NCBI RefSeq assembly: GCF_012726205.1
Contig: NZ_JAASAE010000011.1
Coordinates: forward strand, 62,001-126,000
Length of the DNA stretch: 64,000 bases
DNA from: Rhodococcus sp. HNM0569
GTDB taxonomy: Bacteria > Actinomycetota > Actinomycetes > Mycobacteriales > Mycobacteriaceae
Direction: 5' to 3'
In this document: positions 9,195 through 19,474 of the stretch, one piece after another
Layout of the letters: every line of letters begins with the position of its first letter
How positions within the stretch are numbered: position 1 is the first letter of the stretch
The notes under the pieces: model-generated
The model's input: the letters and a program-made list of their open reading frames with translations, nothing else
Databases searched by the model: none
Told to the model about the DNA's origin: nothing
Translations under genes and position numbers: made by a program

Positions 9195-9999
9195 GCGCGC
9201 ACGGTGACCGGAGCCATGATCGCGACGATGACGGCGGCACCGACGAGGGCCCACACCAGATCCATGCCCGCATGCCCGTTGTTGGCGAGTTCGCGGACCG
9301 CCGTCACGAGGTGCGAGACCGGGTTGATCTTCACGAACGCCTGCATCCAGCCGGGCATCGTGTCGGCGGGAACGAACGCATTGGACATGAACGTGAGCGG
9401 GAAGAGCACGAGCATCGAGACACCCTGCACGGTCGATGCCTTGCGCATCACGACGCCCATCAGCGCGAAGATCCAGCTGATCGCGAACGCGCACACCATC
9501 ACGAGCAGGCCGGCGGCGACGACCCCGACCACGCCGCCGCCTGGCCGGTAACCCATCAGCAGGCCCATCACGAGGGTGATGGTCGTGGCGATCGCGTAGC
9601 GCACGACGTCGGCCGTCAGCGCGCCGGACAGTGGGGCGATACGCGCGATCGGGAGCGACTTGAAGCGGTCGAACACGCCCTTGTCCATGTCCTCGCGCAA
9701 CTGGGTGCCCGTCACGATCGACGTCGTGATCACGGTCTGCACCAGGATGCCGGGGATGATGATCGGCAGGTAGCTCGCCACGTCACCCGAGATCGCGCCA
9801 CCGAAGATGTACGTGAACATCAGGGTGAAGATGATCGGCTGGATCGAGACGTCGAACAGCTGCTCGGGGTTGTGCTTGATCTTCAGCAGCCCGCGCCGCG
9901 CCATCGTCAGGGTGTTGCGGACGGCCTGGTCGAGGCCGATCCGGCCGGCCGCCTGGGGAGTGGCGCGGACGGCTGCGCCGGGTCGTTCGATCGTGGTGG

Positions 10000-10003
<4 letters not shown>
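9176..10003 (-). CDS. ABC-2 type exporter permease (DrrB-like)
   Basis: 275 residues. Six hydrophobic segments follow a cytoplasmic N-terminus of about 55 residues. Typical DrrB/ABC-2 stretches are visible: QPIIFTLMFTYIFGGAI, LREDMDKGVFDRFKSLPI and LFPLTFMSNAFVPADTMP. It forms the membrane channel partner of the ATPase encoded just upstream; the two genes overlap by ATGA. The family exports antibiotics, lipids or other hydrophobic compounds. The substrate here is unknown. Confidence 0.9.
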
Positions 10004-10992
<989 letters not shown>

Positions 10993-11015
10993 GCCGACTA
11001 CGGTGCCGGGCACCT

Positions 11016-11042
11016 CTTGCACGGCCCTTGCGTTGCGCTTGC
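11016..11042. promoter_or_regulatory. Three CTTGC repeats with exact 11-bp period
   Basis: CTTGC begins at 11016, 11027 and 11038; the outer copies extend to CTTGCACGGC. Read toward the exporter these are GCAAG boxes, 24 bases before the DrrA-like start. Direct repeats with 11-bp phase are the usual form of SARP-type sites. Confidence 0.5.
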
Positions 11043-11098
11043 ACGGCACGGCCACACGCGCGCGTGGGATCGTCGGTGCAGGTCAGCGCCCTGCCGGG

Positions 11099-12247
11099 TC
11101 AGCGGGAGATTCGCGTGACGAGTGCGCGGCGGTCGATCTTGCCCGGGCCGCGCAGCGGCAGCGCGTCGACGACGAACAGCTCGCGGGGGCACGCTGTCCT
11201 GTCCACCGTGCGTCCCGCGAACTCGCGCAGCGACTCGAGCGTGGGCGTGCGATCGGCGGCGGGCACCACGACCGCGACGACGCGCTGCCCGAGCCGGTCG
11301 TCGGGAACACCCACGATCGCGCATTCGCGCACGTCCGGGTGCCCCGCGAGCGCGGCCTCGACCACCTGCGGGACCACCGTGAGTCCGCCCGTCGAGATCG
11401 CCTCGTCGAGCCGCCCGAGGATGCGCAGCACGCCGTCGTCGAACACGCCCGCGTCGTCGGTGCGGAACCAGCCGGACTCGGCGAACGCGGGATGTTCGGG
11501 CAGCCCGCGATAGCCCGATGCGAGTACCGACCCGCCCAGCAGCACCCGGCTGTCGCCGTCGATCCGGACGCGGACGCCGTCGAGCGGGACGCCGTCGTAC
11601 ACGCAGCCACCGCACGTCTCGCTCATGCCGTACGTGCGGACGATCGTCAGGCCGGCGGCGCGGGCGCGTTCGAGCACGGGGATCGGCAGTGCCGCGGCGC
11701 CCACCAGGATCGCGTCGAGTTCCGCGAGCGCCGCGACCGCGTCCGGCACGTCGAGGGCCTTGACCAGTTGCGTCGGCACGAGGGACGAGTAGCGGCGCGG
11801 ACCGGGCATCGCCGCGATCGTGTCGGGCAGCGCGTGCGGGTCGAATCCGCCCGACACGTCGAGCACGGTCGGCTCGGTACCCGACAGCACGCTGCGCAGC
11901 AACACCTGCATGCCCGCGATGTGCTGCGCGGGCAGTGCGAGCAGCCACGAGCCCGTGCCGCCGATACGGCGGTGGGTCGCGTCGCCGCTCGCGCGTAGCG
12001 CCGAGGCGCTCAACTGGGCACCCTTCGGCACACCCGTGGTGCCCGACGTCGCCACGACGAGTGCGACGTCGTCGTCGATCGGGGTGTCCGGGGCGAGCGC
12101 GGCGGCGAGCCGCGCGGTCTCACGCGCGTCGCTCGCGGGCACCGGCAACCATGCGGGGCCGCGACCTGCGAGGGCGTCGGCGAGGGTGGGCAGGAGCGCG
12201 TGGACGCCTGCACCGGTGGGGACGGGAAGCGGACGGAGAACGGACAC
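11099..12247 (-). CDS. menE: o-Succinylbenzoate-CoA ligase MenE
   Basis: 382 residues. MenE activates o-succinylbenzoate with ATP and CoA, the step before MenB. Adenylating-enzyme motifs are present: the P-loop VATSGTTGVPKGAQLS near 66, TYGMSETCGG near 208, the DDGVLRILGRLDEAI region with its aspartate, and the C-terminal catalytic lysine in LRGPGKIDRRAL. It is shorter than general acyl-CoA synthetases, as actinobacterial MenE usually is. Its neighbours on the same strand, tandem DUF3349 genes and a small membrane gene before pitA, match the order I recall around M. tuberculosis menE. Confidence 0.95.
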   Translation of the reverse strand: MSVLRPLPVPTGAGVHALLPTLADALAGRGPAWLPVPASDARETARLAAALAPDTPIDDDVALVVATSGTTGVPKGAQLSASALRASGDATHRRIGGTGSWLLALPAQHIAGMQVLLRSVLSGTEPTVLDVSGGFDPHALPDTIAAMPGPRRYSSLVPTQLVKALDVPDAVAALAELDAILVGAAALPIPVLERARAAGLTIVRTYGMSETCGGCVYDGVPLDGVRVRIDGDSRVLLGGSVLASGYRGLPEHPAFAESGWFRTDDAGVFDDGVLRILGRLDEAISTGGLTVVPQVVEAALAGHPDVRECAIVGVPDDRLGQRVVAVVVPAADRTPTLESLREFAGRTVDRTACPRELFVVDALPLRGPGKIDRRALVTRISR

Positions 12248-12318
12248 GCTGTCAGATTGTCACGCGCACGAATCGCGGCCGCGCGCAGGCATCCGGATCG
12301 GAATCGCGCGCCCGCGGC

Positions 12319-12624
12319 TCATTCGGGCGACGGGGGATCGGTGAGTGGCCACCCGCCGGCACGCAGGTGACGACGCACGCGGTCGACGTCCGACTCGAGC
12401 GGCATCTCGTTGGTGACCTTCGTGACCAGTACCGCGATGTCGGTCTTGTCGATCGGGAGGTCGCCGTCGTCGACGAGGCGGTCGGCCACGGCCGCGACCT
12501 CGCTCTCGGTGAGGCGCCTGCTGAGCAGTGCGAACAACGGGACGTAGTCCTGTTCGGGCACGCCGTCGGGATACCCGGCCCGCAGCCACGCGACGATCGA
12601 CGTCAGCAACGGGGGCATGCTCAT
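12319..12624 (-). CDS. DUF3349 domain protein (copy 1)
   Basis: 101 residues. It opens with LLTSIVAWLRAGYPDGVPEQDYVPLFALL, the conserved DUF3349 helix pair, and ends in LRAGGWPLTDP. The family is a small all-helical actinobacterial protein, structurally studied but without known function. Its start overlaps the stop of the second DUF3349 gene by ATGA, so the two are translationally coupled. The two proteins are clearly paralogous (AGYPDGVP and AGWP motifs in both). Confidence 0.85.
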   Translation of the reverse strand: MSMPPLLTSIVAWLRAGYPDGVPEQDYVPLFALLSRRLTESEVAAVADRLVDDGDLPIDKTDIAVLVTKVTNEMPLESDVDRVRRHLRAGGWPLTDPPSPE

Positions 12625-12980
12625 CCGTCCCTGTCCCCGGCCGCGTCGGCACTGTCCGTCTCGGTGCCACTGTCCGTCTCGGCGTCCTCGACGGGCCAGC
12701 CCGCCCGGGCCAGTACCGCGGTGACGCGGTCGATGTCCTCGTCGGTCGGCTCCTCGTGCGTGACGTCGGCGATGACGCGCACGAGATTGTCGTAGTCGAC
12801 GACGCGTTCGGGATGGTCGCCTGCCGTGTCGATCGCGAGCGCGACGACGTCGTCGAGTTCGGCTGCGGTCAGCCGGCGGCGCAGCACGGCGAGCAGCGCG
12901 AAATGGTCCTTCGTCGGCACGCCGTCGGGGTAGCCCGCGCGCAGCCAGTCGAGGACCGCACCGATCGAGTTCTTCACCAC
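12621..12980 (-). CDS. DUF3349 domain protein (copy 2)
   Basis: 119 residues from GTG 12980; the next codon is also GTG and could be the start. GAGGT lies a few bases upstream. IGAVLDWLRAGYPDGVP and VLARAGWPVED mark the DUF3349 fold. A low-complexity tail, TDSGTETDSADA, comes from an 18-bp tandem duplication and is missing from copy 1. It is translated just ahead of copy 1, so the pair may form a heteromer; that is inference. Confidence 0.85.
   Translation of the reverse strand: MVKNSIGAVLDWLRAGYPDGVPTKDHFALLAVLRRRLTAAELDDVVALAIDTAGDHPERVVDYDNLVRVIADVTHEEPTDEDIDRVTAVLARAGWPVEDAETDSGTETDSADAAGDRDG
12651..12686. repeat. 18-bp tandem repeat, two copies
   Basis: ACTGTCCGTCTCGG starts at 12651 and again at 12669. 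It encodes the acidic tail of DUF3349 copy 2. Confidence 0.8.
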
Positions 12981-13058
12981 GGGTACCTCATTTCGTCGGG
13001 GGAAACACTGCCGTGCGGCGCGTGGAGCGCGGGTGCGACGCGCGGGTGCGGTGCTTCC

Positions 13059-13319
13059 TCAGAAGAAGTTCAGGCCGAACGTGCCGGCCAGGAAGTCCTT
13101 CGTCAGCATCAGTATCCCAGCGGCGATGGCAATCAGCACGACGGCGAAACACAGCCACGCGCCGACGTGCGCGAGCGGGCTCGTGCGCCCGTGCTCGTCG
13201 CTGCCGGAGTCGAGCACGCGCAGGCCGAGAGCGAACAGTGCAGGCAGGCCTGCACCGAACAGCAGGCCGACCGCGACGACCTGCCACAGCGAGTCGAGGG
13301 TGTCGGTGAGGAGTGTCAT
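13059..13319 (-). CDS. Small membrane protein encoded next to pitA
   Basis: 86 residues with two strong hydrophobic helices (about 12-34 and 52-72) joined by a polar loop, SGSDEHGRTS. It ends in LTKDFLAGTFGLNFF. The position between DUF3349 and pitA and the size match the conserved small membrane gene found there in mycobacteria. It overlaps the pitA stop by ATGA, so it may be an accessory subunit of the phosphate transporter (inference). No enzymatic motif is seen. Confidence 0.85.
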   Translation of the reverse strand: MTLLTDTLDSLWQVVAVGLLFGAGLPALFALGLRVLDSGSDEHGRTSPLAHVGAWLCFAVVLIAIAAGILMLTKDFLAGTFGLNFF

Positions 13320-14542
13320 CGGCGGCCCTGTCGCAGCGGATCGGACTCGGAGGGGAGGTCGGTGTCGGGCGAGACACCGTGGGCCGACGCAGGCAGCGTG
13401 TGCCCGTCGTCGGAGCCGCCCTGCCACTCGTCGTTGACATTGCCCGCGTGGACGGGTTGCCGCTGCGAGCGCAGGAACATGTAGCCGGCGAGCGCGCACA
13501 GCGCCGCGAACACGACCACGACGCCGGGCAGTCCGCCGATCAGATGCGCGACGGCCCAGCACACCGCCCCGACGACGGCCGCCGACGGCAGGGTGACCAG
13601 CCACGCCACGACCATGCGGCCCGCGACGCCCCAGCGCACCTCGGCGCCTTTGCGGCCGAGCCCGGTGCCGAGGATCGAGCCGGTCGCGACGTGCGTCGTC
13701 GACAGCGGGAGGCCGAAGTGGCTGGACGTGAGGATGATCGCCGCGGACGACGACTCGGCGGCCATGCCCTGCGGCGCCGCGATCTCGACGAGACCCTTGC
13801 CGAGCGTGCGAATGATGCGCCATCCGCCCAGATAGGTGCCGAGTGCGATCGCGACGGCACAGGTGAACTTGACCCAGAAGGGCATCTCGTCGTCGGCGGT
13901 GAGGGAACCGTGCGCGACGAGCGCGAGGAAGATGACGCCCATCGTCTTCTGCGCGTCGTTCGTGCCGTGCGCGAGCGAGACGAGCGAGGCCGACCCGATC
14001 TGGCCGAGCCGGAAGCCGCGTGTGCGCCGGTCCTCGGACACCGAGTCGGTGAGCTTGTAGACGAGGCGGGTGCCGACCGCGGCGACGAGTGCCGCGACGA
14101 CGGGCGCGAGGAGGGCAGGCACGACCACCTTGCCGAGCACGCCGCCCCACTCGACACCGCTCATGCCGAGCGACGCGATCGCGGCACCGATGAGGCCGCC
14201 GAACAGCGCGTGCGACGAGCTCGACGGCAGGCCGAGGAGCCACGTCGTGAGATTCCAGATGATGCCGCCGACCAGACCCGCGAACACGATGAGCAACAGC
14301 GCTTCGCCGCTCACGGTGCCGAGGTCGACGACCCCTTTCGCGACAGTCGCGGCGACCTCGACCGACAGGAACGCGCCGACGAGGTTGAGCGTGGCGGACA
14401 GTGCGACCGCGACCTTGGGGCGCAGAGCTCCGGTCGCGATCGAGGTGGCCATCGCGTTGCCCGTGTCGTGAAAGCCGTTGGTGAAGTCGAAAGCGAGGGC
14501 CGTGACGACCACGACCAGTAGGACGACGAGCTCTGCGGTCAC
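13316..14542 (-). CDS. pitA: Low-affinity inorganic phosphate transporter PitA
   Basis: 408 residues from GTG 14542. This is the PHO4/Pit family, with the duplicated signatures DFTNGFHDTGNAMATS (N-terminal half) and SLAHGTNDAQKTMGVI (C-terminal half), and about ten membrane helices. Pit proteins take up metal-phosphate complexes with protons. The C-terminal 50 residues are polar and probably cytoplasmic. The start was chosen because the first membrane helix follows at once (TAELVVLLVVVVTALAF). It is divergent from the ABC substrate-binding protein; the 290 bases between them hold both promoters. Confidence 0.94.
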   Translation of the reverse strand: MTAELVVLLVVVVTALAFDFTNGFHDTGNAMATSIATGALRPKVAVALSATLNLVGAFLSVEVAATVAKGVVDLGTVSGEALLLIVFAGLVGGIIWNLTTWLLGLPSSSSHALFGGLIGAAIASLGMSGVEWGGVLGKVVVPALLAPVVAALVAAVGTRLVYKLTDSVSEDRRTRGFRLGQIGSASLVSLAHGTNDAQKTMGVIFLALVAHGSLTADDEMPFWVKFTCAVAIALGTYLGGWRIIRTLGKGLVEIAAPQGMAAESSSAAIILTSSHFGLPLSTTHVATGSILGTGLGRKGAEVRWGVAGRMVVAWLVTLPSAAVVGAVCWAVAHLIGGLPGVVVVFAALCALAGYMFLRSQRQPVHAGNVNDEWQGGSDDGHTLPASAHGVSPDTDLPSESDPLRQGRR

Positions 14543-14834
14543 GCATCGATTGTGGGGGATCGGCCGCGCAAAAGTACAGCCGCGCACGTGTACGCGGCAC
14601 GAGGGGCGAGCCCGCGCGCTGTGGTTCCCGAGAATGCCGGTCCACGTCACTTTCGGGTAGGCGATGTGGCGAAGCTCACCCCGAAGTCCCACTGACCGAG
14701 AACGTCCGGTCCCAGTGGCCCCGTCGTCGCTACTTTCGCCGCCACACCTGGGGAAATTCCTTTTGTCCTGGTGGTTGCACAGGCAGCGCCGTGTCCACGG
14801 CGGCGCTGCGAACGAGCAGAAGGAGGCCCTCGTC

Positions 14835-16292
14835 GTGACATCGATTTCGGAACCACCGGTCAGCCGGTGTCGGCGCAGGCGCGGTCGCAAGGCGGTGACG
14901 GCCGCGGCGATGCTCGCGGCCGCGGTGCTCACGATCACGTCGTGCGCCACGGAACGCGGGGCGTCGCCGATCGGCAGCGGAACGCAGGCCGCGGAGGCGC
15001 AGGAGAGTTCGGGCGGGTCGCAGGACTTCGGCACGCTCGAATCGCCGTGCGGCGAGGGCGACGCGAGCGGCGCCACCGATCAGGGAGTCAGCGACACCGA
15101 GATCAAGATCGGCTACGGCGACGACCGCGGCTACGCGCAGAGCCCCGGACTGAACAAGGAGATGTCCGACGCCGTCACCGCGATGATCGACTGGTGCAAC
15201 GAGCAGGGCGGTATCAACGGCCGCACGATCGTCGGCACCGACTACGACGCCGCGATGACGCAGGCGAACACGGTGATGCAGGAAGCGTGCCGCTCCGAGT
15301 TCATGATGGTCGGCCACGGCTTCGCGATGGACCAGACCGCCGAGCAGACCCGCGTCGCGTGCAACATGGCAGCGGTTCCCGCGTACACGGTGTCCCCGGA
15401 CGCCGCGAACGGCCCTATGACCTTCCAAGGGGTGCCCTTCCCCGTCGACTACGCCAACGGCGCCGCGTGGTTCCAGATGGCGAAGATGCATCCGGACATG
15501 CTGAAGGACTTCGACCTCGTCGGATCGACGATGCCGACGATCATCACGTCGTTGCAGAAGACGCGCTCGATGGCGGAGGCCGCCGGGTTCGAGCTCAAGA
15601 ACTGCGGCGTCACGATCAACTACCAGGGTGAGCCCAGCTACCTGCCGTTCGCCGAGAAGTACAAGCAGTGCGGCGTCAAGGGACTGTGGACGTCGCGGTC
15701 GCCGGTGCCCAACGAATTCAACTTCTTCAAGGCGGTCCAGCAGGTGGGCCTCGACCCGATCATCTTCGGTGAGGCGACCTGGTACGCGGACACGGCCAGC
15801 GAGTTCAACGAGGGCTCGGGCCTGCTCGACAACCTCAACGCCGACATGACCTTCCAGATGCTCGAGAATGCCGACGAGGTGCCCGCGGTCGCGAAGTACC
15901 AGGAGCTCGTCGAAGCGCAGGGCGGCAAGACCGCGCTGCTGGGTATGCAGGCGACGTCGTCGTTCCTGTTGTGGGCGACGGCCGCGAAGGAATGCGGGTC
16001 GGATCTCACGCGTCAGTGCATGATCGACGAGCTCGCGAGCATCCACGAGTGGGACGGTGGCGGCCTGCACGCGGTGACCGATCCGGGCAAGAACATGCCG
16101 GCGAAGTGCGGTCTGATGGTCGCGCTCGAAGGCGGCGAGTACACGCAGGCGTTCCCGGAGAAGAAGGCCGAGTTCGACTGCAGTGACGAGTATCTGATCA
16201 AGACCGAGCCGTCGACATGGGGCACCGAACTGGGCCCCGACCGCATCTCCACCAAGTACCTCGGCCCGAACGTGATCAAGCCGCAGGTCTGA
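14835..16292 (+). CDS. ABC transporter substrate-binding lipoprotein (LivK-like)
   Basis: 485 residues from GTG 14835, chosen because AAGGAGG lies about nine bases upstream. An arginine-rich n-region, a hydrophobic core (AAAMLAAAVLTI) and the lipobox ITSC mark a lipoprotein. The mature part is a periplasmic-binding-protein type 1 fold of the branched-chain amino acid family (SDTEIKIGYGDDRG, DWCNEQGGINGRTI). It would deliver ligand to the LivHM fusion encoded downstream. The ligand is unknown; such proteins in actinobacteria bind amino acids, amides, aromatic acids or urea. Confidence 0.9.
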   Translation: MTSISEPPVSRCRRRRGRKAVTAAAMLAAAVLTITSCATERGASPIGSGTQAAEAQESSGGSQDFGTLESPCGEGDASGATDQGVSDTEIKIGYGDDRGYAQSPGLNKEMSDAVTAMIDWCNEQGGINGRTIVGTDYDAAMTQANTVMQEACRSEFMMVGHGFAMDQTAEQTRVACNMAAVPAYTVSPDAANGPMTFQGVPFPVDYANGAAWFQMAKMHPDMLKDFDLVGSTMPTIITSLQKTRSMAEAAGFELKNCGVTINYQGEPSYLPFAEKYKQCGVKGLWTSRSPVPNEFNFFKAVQQVGLDPIIFGEATWYADTASEFNEGSGLLDNLNADMTFQMLENADEVPAVAKYQELVEAQGGKTALLGMQATSSFLLWATAAKECGSDLTRQCMIDELASIHEWDGGGLHAVTDPGKNMPAKCGLMVALEGGEYTQAFPEKKAEFDCSDEYLIKTEPSTWGTELGPDRISTKYLGPNVIKPQV

Positions 16293-16318
16293 CCGCACCG
16301 GTCACCACCGGGCACGCC

Positions 16319-16346
16319 GGGGCGGTGCCGGATCCGGTACCGCCCC
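16319..16346 (+). other. Intercistronic stem-loop between binding protein and permease
   Basis: GGGGCGGTGCC at 16319-16329 pairs with GGTACCGCCCC at 16336-16346 (11 pairs, one G-U), with a GGATCC loop. There is no T run. Position and form suit an mRNA-stability or partial-termination element that lets the binding protein be made in excess over the permease. Confidence 0.55.
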
Positions 16347-16407
16347 GCACGCTCGGACCACTGCGAGTCCACCCGACCGGCGGGTCTCCACTGACAAGGG
16401 TTAGCTC

Positions 16408-18687
16408 ATGGACACATTCGTGACGTTCACGATTCTGGGCCTCGTGCTCGGATCCGTGTACGCGATCGCCGCCTCCGGGCTGGTGCTCACCTACAACACT
16501 TCGGGGATATTCAACTTCGCTCACGGCGCGCAGGCCATGCTCGGCGCGTTTCTCTACTGGCAGCTCACGATCGGCTGGGGGATGCCGACGCTGCCTGCCG
16601 TACTGATCGTGCTCTTCGTGTTCGGGCCGATGATGGGCCTGGGCCTGTACGTCGTCATCATGCGCGGTCTGCGCGACACCGCGGATGTCACCAAGATCGT
16701 GGTCACGGTGTCGGTGATGCTGGGGATGCTGTTCCTCTCACAGTGGTTCTGGCACCCGGAGAAACCGCGCACGCTGCGCATGTTCTTCGGCGACGACGCC
16801 AAGATCACCGTCCTCGGCGCCACCGTGCGGGTGCACGAGTTGCTGTGCCTGGCTGCGGCGGTCGCGATCGCCGTCGGCCTGCGGCTGTTGTTCACCCGCA
16901 CCCGGATGGGCGCGACGATGCGCGGCGTCGTCGACGACCCGGACCTGCTGCGGCTCAGCGGCCACAATCCCGAACGCATCGCGGGCTTCTCGTGGGCACT
17001 GAGTTCGATGCTCGCGGTGCTCGCCGGCATCCTCATCACCCCGATCAGTGGTGGCACGCTCGAAGCGAACCTGTTGACGCTGCTCGTGATCGATGCGTTC
17101 GCGGCCGCGATGTTCGGCCGCCTGCGCAGCATCCCGCGCACATTCGTCGGCGCGATCGTGCTCGGCATGTCCGGGACCTACCTGCTCGGGTATGCCCCCT
17201 CGACCTGGACCTGGACGTCGAACCTGCGGGTGTCGCTGCCGATGATCGCACTGTTCGTCGTACTGATCGTGCTGCCGCACGACCGCCTGCGCGGGGCCGC
17301 GGTGCGCACGCGCGAGCGCTATCACGTGCCGAGCGTGGGCAAGGCGATCGTGTGGGGCGTCGCGCTCGTCGTGATCGTGTTCCTGATCCGGCTGCTGATG
17401 GTCGAGTCGGCCGTGACCACACTGACGATCGGCATCTGCTTCGCGATCGTCGCGCTTTCGCTCACCGTGCTCACCGGCTACGCGGGCGAGATGAACCTCG
17501 CACCACTGTCGTTCGGCGCGATCGCGACGATCGTCGTGTACCACTTCGGGATCAGCGGATCCGGTCTCGCGCAGCGGCTCACGCTGATCGGCATCGTGGC
17601 GGGCGTGATCGTCGCGGCGCTCGTCGGCGGGCTCGTCGCGCTACCCGCGTTGCGCCTGCGGGGGCTCTACCTCGCACTCGCGACGATGGCGTTCGGCGTG
17701 TTCCTGTCGAACATGGTGCTGCGCGACACCACCGAGCACGAACTGTTCGGCGTCAAGTTCTCGCTGTTCACCGGCGGCAACCTGGTGATCCCGCCGCTGA
17801 AGGTCGGTCCCGTCGATCTCGCCGACCCGACGACCTTCCTGATGACCGTCACCGTCGTGTTCGCGGTCGTCGGCGTCCTGCTCGTGGCACTGCGCAACAG
17901 TGGATACGGCAGGCGGCTGACCGCGATGAAGGACAGCCCCGCGGCGTCGGCGATGCTCGGGCAGAACCTGGTGAAGCTCAAGCTGAGTGTGTTCGTCCTC
18001 TCCGCGGCCATCGCGGGTCTCGGCGGCATCCTGATGTCGTCGGCGATGGGCTCGGTGTCCGGCGAAACCTTCACGATCGTCATCAGTCTCACGCTGCTCA
18101 TGCTCACGGTCGTCGCTGGCATCGGCTACGTCAGCGGCGCGTTCTTCGGCGGCGTCATGGCCGGTGTCGGCTTCTCGATCATCATGGTCTCGTTCAACAA
18201 CCTCGCCAAGGCGCAACCCGATCTGGAGGGGCTCTACCTGTTGCTCGGCAACATCGCCGCGGTCAGCCCTGCGCTGATCGGTATCGGCGTGGGCCACAAC
18301 CCGTCCGGAACCGTGCACCAGGTGGTCGAGGGGTACCGCAAGCTGCGTGACGCCAAGCCGGTGCTCGCAGGCGGTGCCGCGATCGTCTCGGTGTCCTACC
18401 TGCTCGCGCTCACCGGAGTCCTCGACAACTGGTGGTTCGCCACCATCACGATCGTGACGGTGTTCGCGCTGCCGGTGGCGGGCGAGATGATCATGCCCAC
18501 CGCGGTGCTCGGTCCGGAGGAAGCGGCGCGCAGGCGCCCTCTCGACCCCGAGACGGTCGGGCTCGGGGAGCCGTACGACGACGACACCATGGCCCGCGTC
18601 GACCGCGAACTCGGGCTGCCGGCCGAACCGCGACGCCGTGCCCCCGCGACCCAGCACAGCAAGGAGCTCACCGATGTCGTCTCCTGA
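16408..18687 (+). CDS. Fused LivH-LivM branched-chain amino acid-type ABC permease
   Basis: 759 residues. Residues 1-300 are LivH-like (VLTYNTSGIFNFAHGAQAMLGAF; RMGATMRGVVDDPDLLRLSG). Residues from about 330 are LivM-like (LTGYAGEMNLAPLSFGAIAT; YGRRLTAMKDSPAASAMLGQN). So the two permease subunits that are usually separate are one chain here. The C-terminal 60 residues are hydrophilic. The last 14 bases overlap the ATPase gene. The partners are the lipoprotein upstream and the two ATPases downstream. AAGGG about eight bases before ATG serves as the ribosome binding site. Confidence 0.92.
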   Translation: MDTFVTFTILGLVLGSVYAIAASGLVLTYNTSGIFNFAHGAQAMLGAFLYWQLTIGWGMPTLPAVLIVLFVFGPMMGLGLYVVIMRGLRDTADVTKIVVTVSVMLGMLFLSQWFWHPEKPRTLRMFFGDDAKITVLGATVRVHELLCLAAAVAIAVGLRLLFTRTRMGATMRGVVDDPDLLRLSGHNPERIAGFSWALSSMLAVLAGILITPISGGTLEANLLTLLVIDAFAAAMFGRLRSIPRTFVGAIVLGMSGTYLLGYAPSTWTWTSNLRVSLPMIALFVVLIVLPHDRLRGAAVRTRERYHVPSVGKAIVWGVALVVIVFLIRLLMVESAVTTLTIGICFAIVALSLTVLTGYAGEMNLAPLSFGAIATIVVYHFGISGSGLAQRLTLIGIVAGVIVAALVGGLVALPALRLRGLYLALATMAFGVFLSNMVLRDTTEHELFGVKFSLFTGGNLVIPPLKVGPVDLADPTTFLMTVTVVFAVVGVLLVALRNSGYGRRLTAMKDSPAASAMLGQNLVKLKLSVFVLSAAIAGLGGILMSSAMGSVSGETFTIVISLTLLMLTVVAGIGYVSGAFFGGVMAGVGFSIIMVSFNNLAKAQPDLEGLYLLLGNIAAVSPALIGIGVGHNPSGTVHQVVEGYRKLRDAKPVLAGGAAIVSVSYLLALTGVLDNWWFATITIVTVFALPVAGEMIMPTAVLGPEEAARRRPLDPETVGLGEPYDDDTMARVDRELGLPAEPRRRAPATQHSKELTDVVS

Positions 18688-19474
18688 TTCCGAAGCCGCC
18701 GTCGCGGCTCGCCCGATCCTCGAAACCCGCGGCATCACCGTGCGATTCGGCGGTCACGTGGCGGTGAACGACGTGTCGATCGCGGTGCGGGCCGGCGCTG
18801 TGACCGGCTTGATCGGGCCCAACGGCGCCGGCAAGACCACGCTGTTCAACACGGTCACCGGCCTGCAGAAGCCGACGGCAGGGCGGGTGCTGATCGACGG
18901 TGAGGACGTCACTCGCAAGGCCCCGTACAAGCGGGCGCGCAAAGGTCTCGCACGCACCTTCCAGCGGCTCGAACTGTTCCTGTCGCTGTCCGTGCGTGAC
19001 AACATCCGGGTCGCGGGCGACATCCACCACACGGGGCTGGTCCACCACGCGGGACGAGGAGGCGCCGGGGTGCGCCACCGGCGCGACCTCGACGCCGAAA
19101 CCGACCGATTGCTCGAGCTGACCGGCCTCACCGACGTCGCGGACCAGGACGTCTCCGACATCCCGACCGGCCGTGCGCGCGTCGTCGAGGTCGCGCGGGC
19201 GCTCATGACCGATCCACGCGTGCTGTTGCTCGACGAACCCGCGTCCGGCCAGACGGAGAAGGAGACCGAGGATTTCGCCGAGTTGCTCGTGCGGCTCGCC
19301 GCCGACGGGCTCGGGATCTGTCTCGTCGAACACGACCTGCCGCTCGTGATGAAGGTGTGCTCGCACATCCACGTTCTCGACTACGGGTCGTGCATCGCGT
19401 CCGGCGACCCCGCACAGATCCAGAACGATCCCGCGGTCGTCGCGGCCTACATCGGAACGGAGGAGGTCGCATGA
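18674..19474 (+). CDS. Branched-chain amino acid-type ABC transporter ATPase 1 (LivG-like)
   Basis: 266 residues from ATG 18674. Walker A GPNGAGKTT, the LivG-typical LARTFQRLELF and Walker B VLLLDEPASG are present. The ABC signature, normally LSxGQ, is degenerate here (DIPTGRARVVEVARAL), while the second ATPase has a canonical SGGEQQ. One of the two composite ATP sites may therefore be impaired. The gene starts inside the end of the permease gene and its stop overlaps the next start by ATGA. Confidence 0.9.
   Translation: MSSPDSEAAVAARPILETRGITVRFGGHVAVNDVSIAVRAGAVTGLIGPNGAGKTTLFNTVTGLQKPTAGRVLIDGEDVTRKAPYKRARKGLARTFQRLELFLSLSVRDNIRVAGDIHHTGLVHHAGRGGAGVRHRRDLDAETDRLLELTGLTDVADQDVSDIPTGRARVVEVARALMTDPRVLLLDEPASGQTEKETEDFAELLVRLAADGLGICLVEHDLPLVMKVCSHIHVLDYGSCIASGDPAQIQNDPAVVAAYIGTEEVA

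Noticed and set aside
7440-9494. 684-codon reverse frame opposite the FAD oxidoreductase
   Set aside because: Antisense shadow; the forward frame has an intact FAD fold and AGGAGG before its start.
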